Notes under the pieces: generated by a model
Told to the model about the DNA's origin: nothing
What the model saw: the letters and a program-made list of their open reading frames with translations, nothing else
The model's database searches: none
Source: Phoronis ovalis
Lineage: Eukaryota > Phoronida > Phoronidae
Reading direction: 5' to 3'
NCBI GenBank assembly: GCA_028565635.1
Contig: JAOXYB010024535.1
Span: 1 to 13,941, forward strand
Length of the DNA stretch: 13,941 nt
In this document: in pieces, positions 13,649 through 13,941 of the stretch
Layout: every line of letters starts with the position of its first letter
How positions within the stretch are numbered: position 1 is the first letter of the stretch
Program-made: the position numbers and the translations under genes

Positions 13649-13941
13649 GTAAGAAGTTCTGATAAATAAATGTACAAGTTTATAATATTTTTTATAAATT
13701 TAACAAAAGCATCATTTTTAAATTAAAAAAAAGACATACACCTGAAAAGCAAAGCACAATGTGCCTACATCACTAAAGGATAATTAACTTCATGAATAAC
13801 TATCAGTTCTGAAATAAGCTTCAATAAAATATTAATTTAGTCTATTTTAATGCAAAGAATTTCCAACTTTGACATAACATCCTCTTCAGTACTGGCGACA
13901 TCTGGTGGAAGAATGAAATGTTTCTTTTTTCAAGAGTAGGA
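13649..13941 (+). other. Start of the second intron of the plus-strand gene
   Basis: AT-rich sequence after the donor at 13649. No further exon was recognised before the window ends. A CTCF-like string lies at 13894-13908. Confidence 0.5.

Noticed and set aside
1-13941. CRISPR arrays, rRNA, bacterial operons or integrated bacterial DNA
   Set aside because: No regularly spaced repeats and no compact gene blocks. The introns and splice sites show plain animal DNA throughout.

Overview
This window is AT-rich animal genomic DNA (GC roughly a third by eye). Short exons joined by GT-AG introns of about 230-1140 bases, a conserved ciliary gene and a decayed non-LTR retrotransposon point to an invertebrate metazoan. 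I cannot name the phylum. No bacterial features (operons, Shine-Dalgarno sites, CRISPR, IS elements) are seen.

Main gene. Most of the minus strand, from 9789 down to 742, encodes one protein of 717 residues in 16 coding exons. I recognise it as cilia- and flagella-associated protein 99 (CFAP99). All 15 exon junctions keep phase and all introns are GT-AG, so the model is complete from ATG to stop. The protein has a helical N-terminal domain, a proline-rich hinge and a long charged coiled-coil region. The 10-base leader on the first coding exon follows a splice acceptor, so at least one untranslated exon lies upstream, somewhere in 9800-11000.

Second gene. On the plus strand, from 11262, a divergent gene begins: an 8-codon first exon, a 2.3-kb intron and a 17-codon second exon at 13598-13648. 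It then runs out of the window. I could not identify it.

Between the two genes, 9800-11261 holds several things. There is a 79-base near-palindromic hairpin (9890-9968), the broken 3' end of a LINE reverse transcriptase (10031-10480), an X-box-like (RFX) site at 10728-10740 suited to a ciliary gene, and two small CpG-rich patches that probably form a bidirectional promoter.

Other structure. The intron at 2809-3258 holds a fold-back element of about 217 bases with arms of about 70 bases. The intron at 7339-8067 holds a diverged tandem duplication. The 3' end of CFAP99 has a perfect 26-base tandem duplication that doubles its AATAAA-type polyadenylation signals, and its 3' UTR has a compact stem-loop. 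I found no new multi-gene system. The strongest results are the full CFAP99 model, the LINE remnant and the two inverted-repeat structures.
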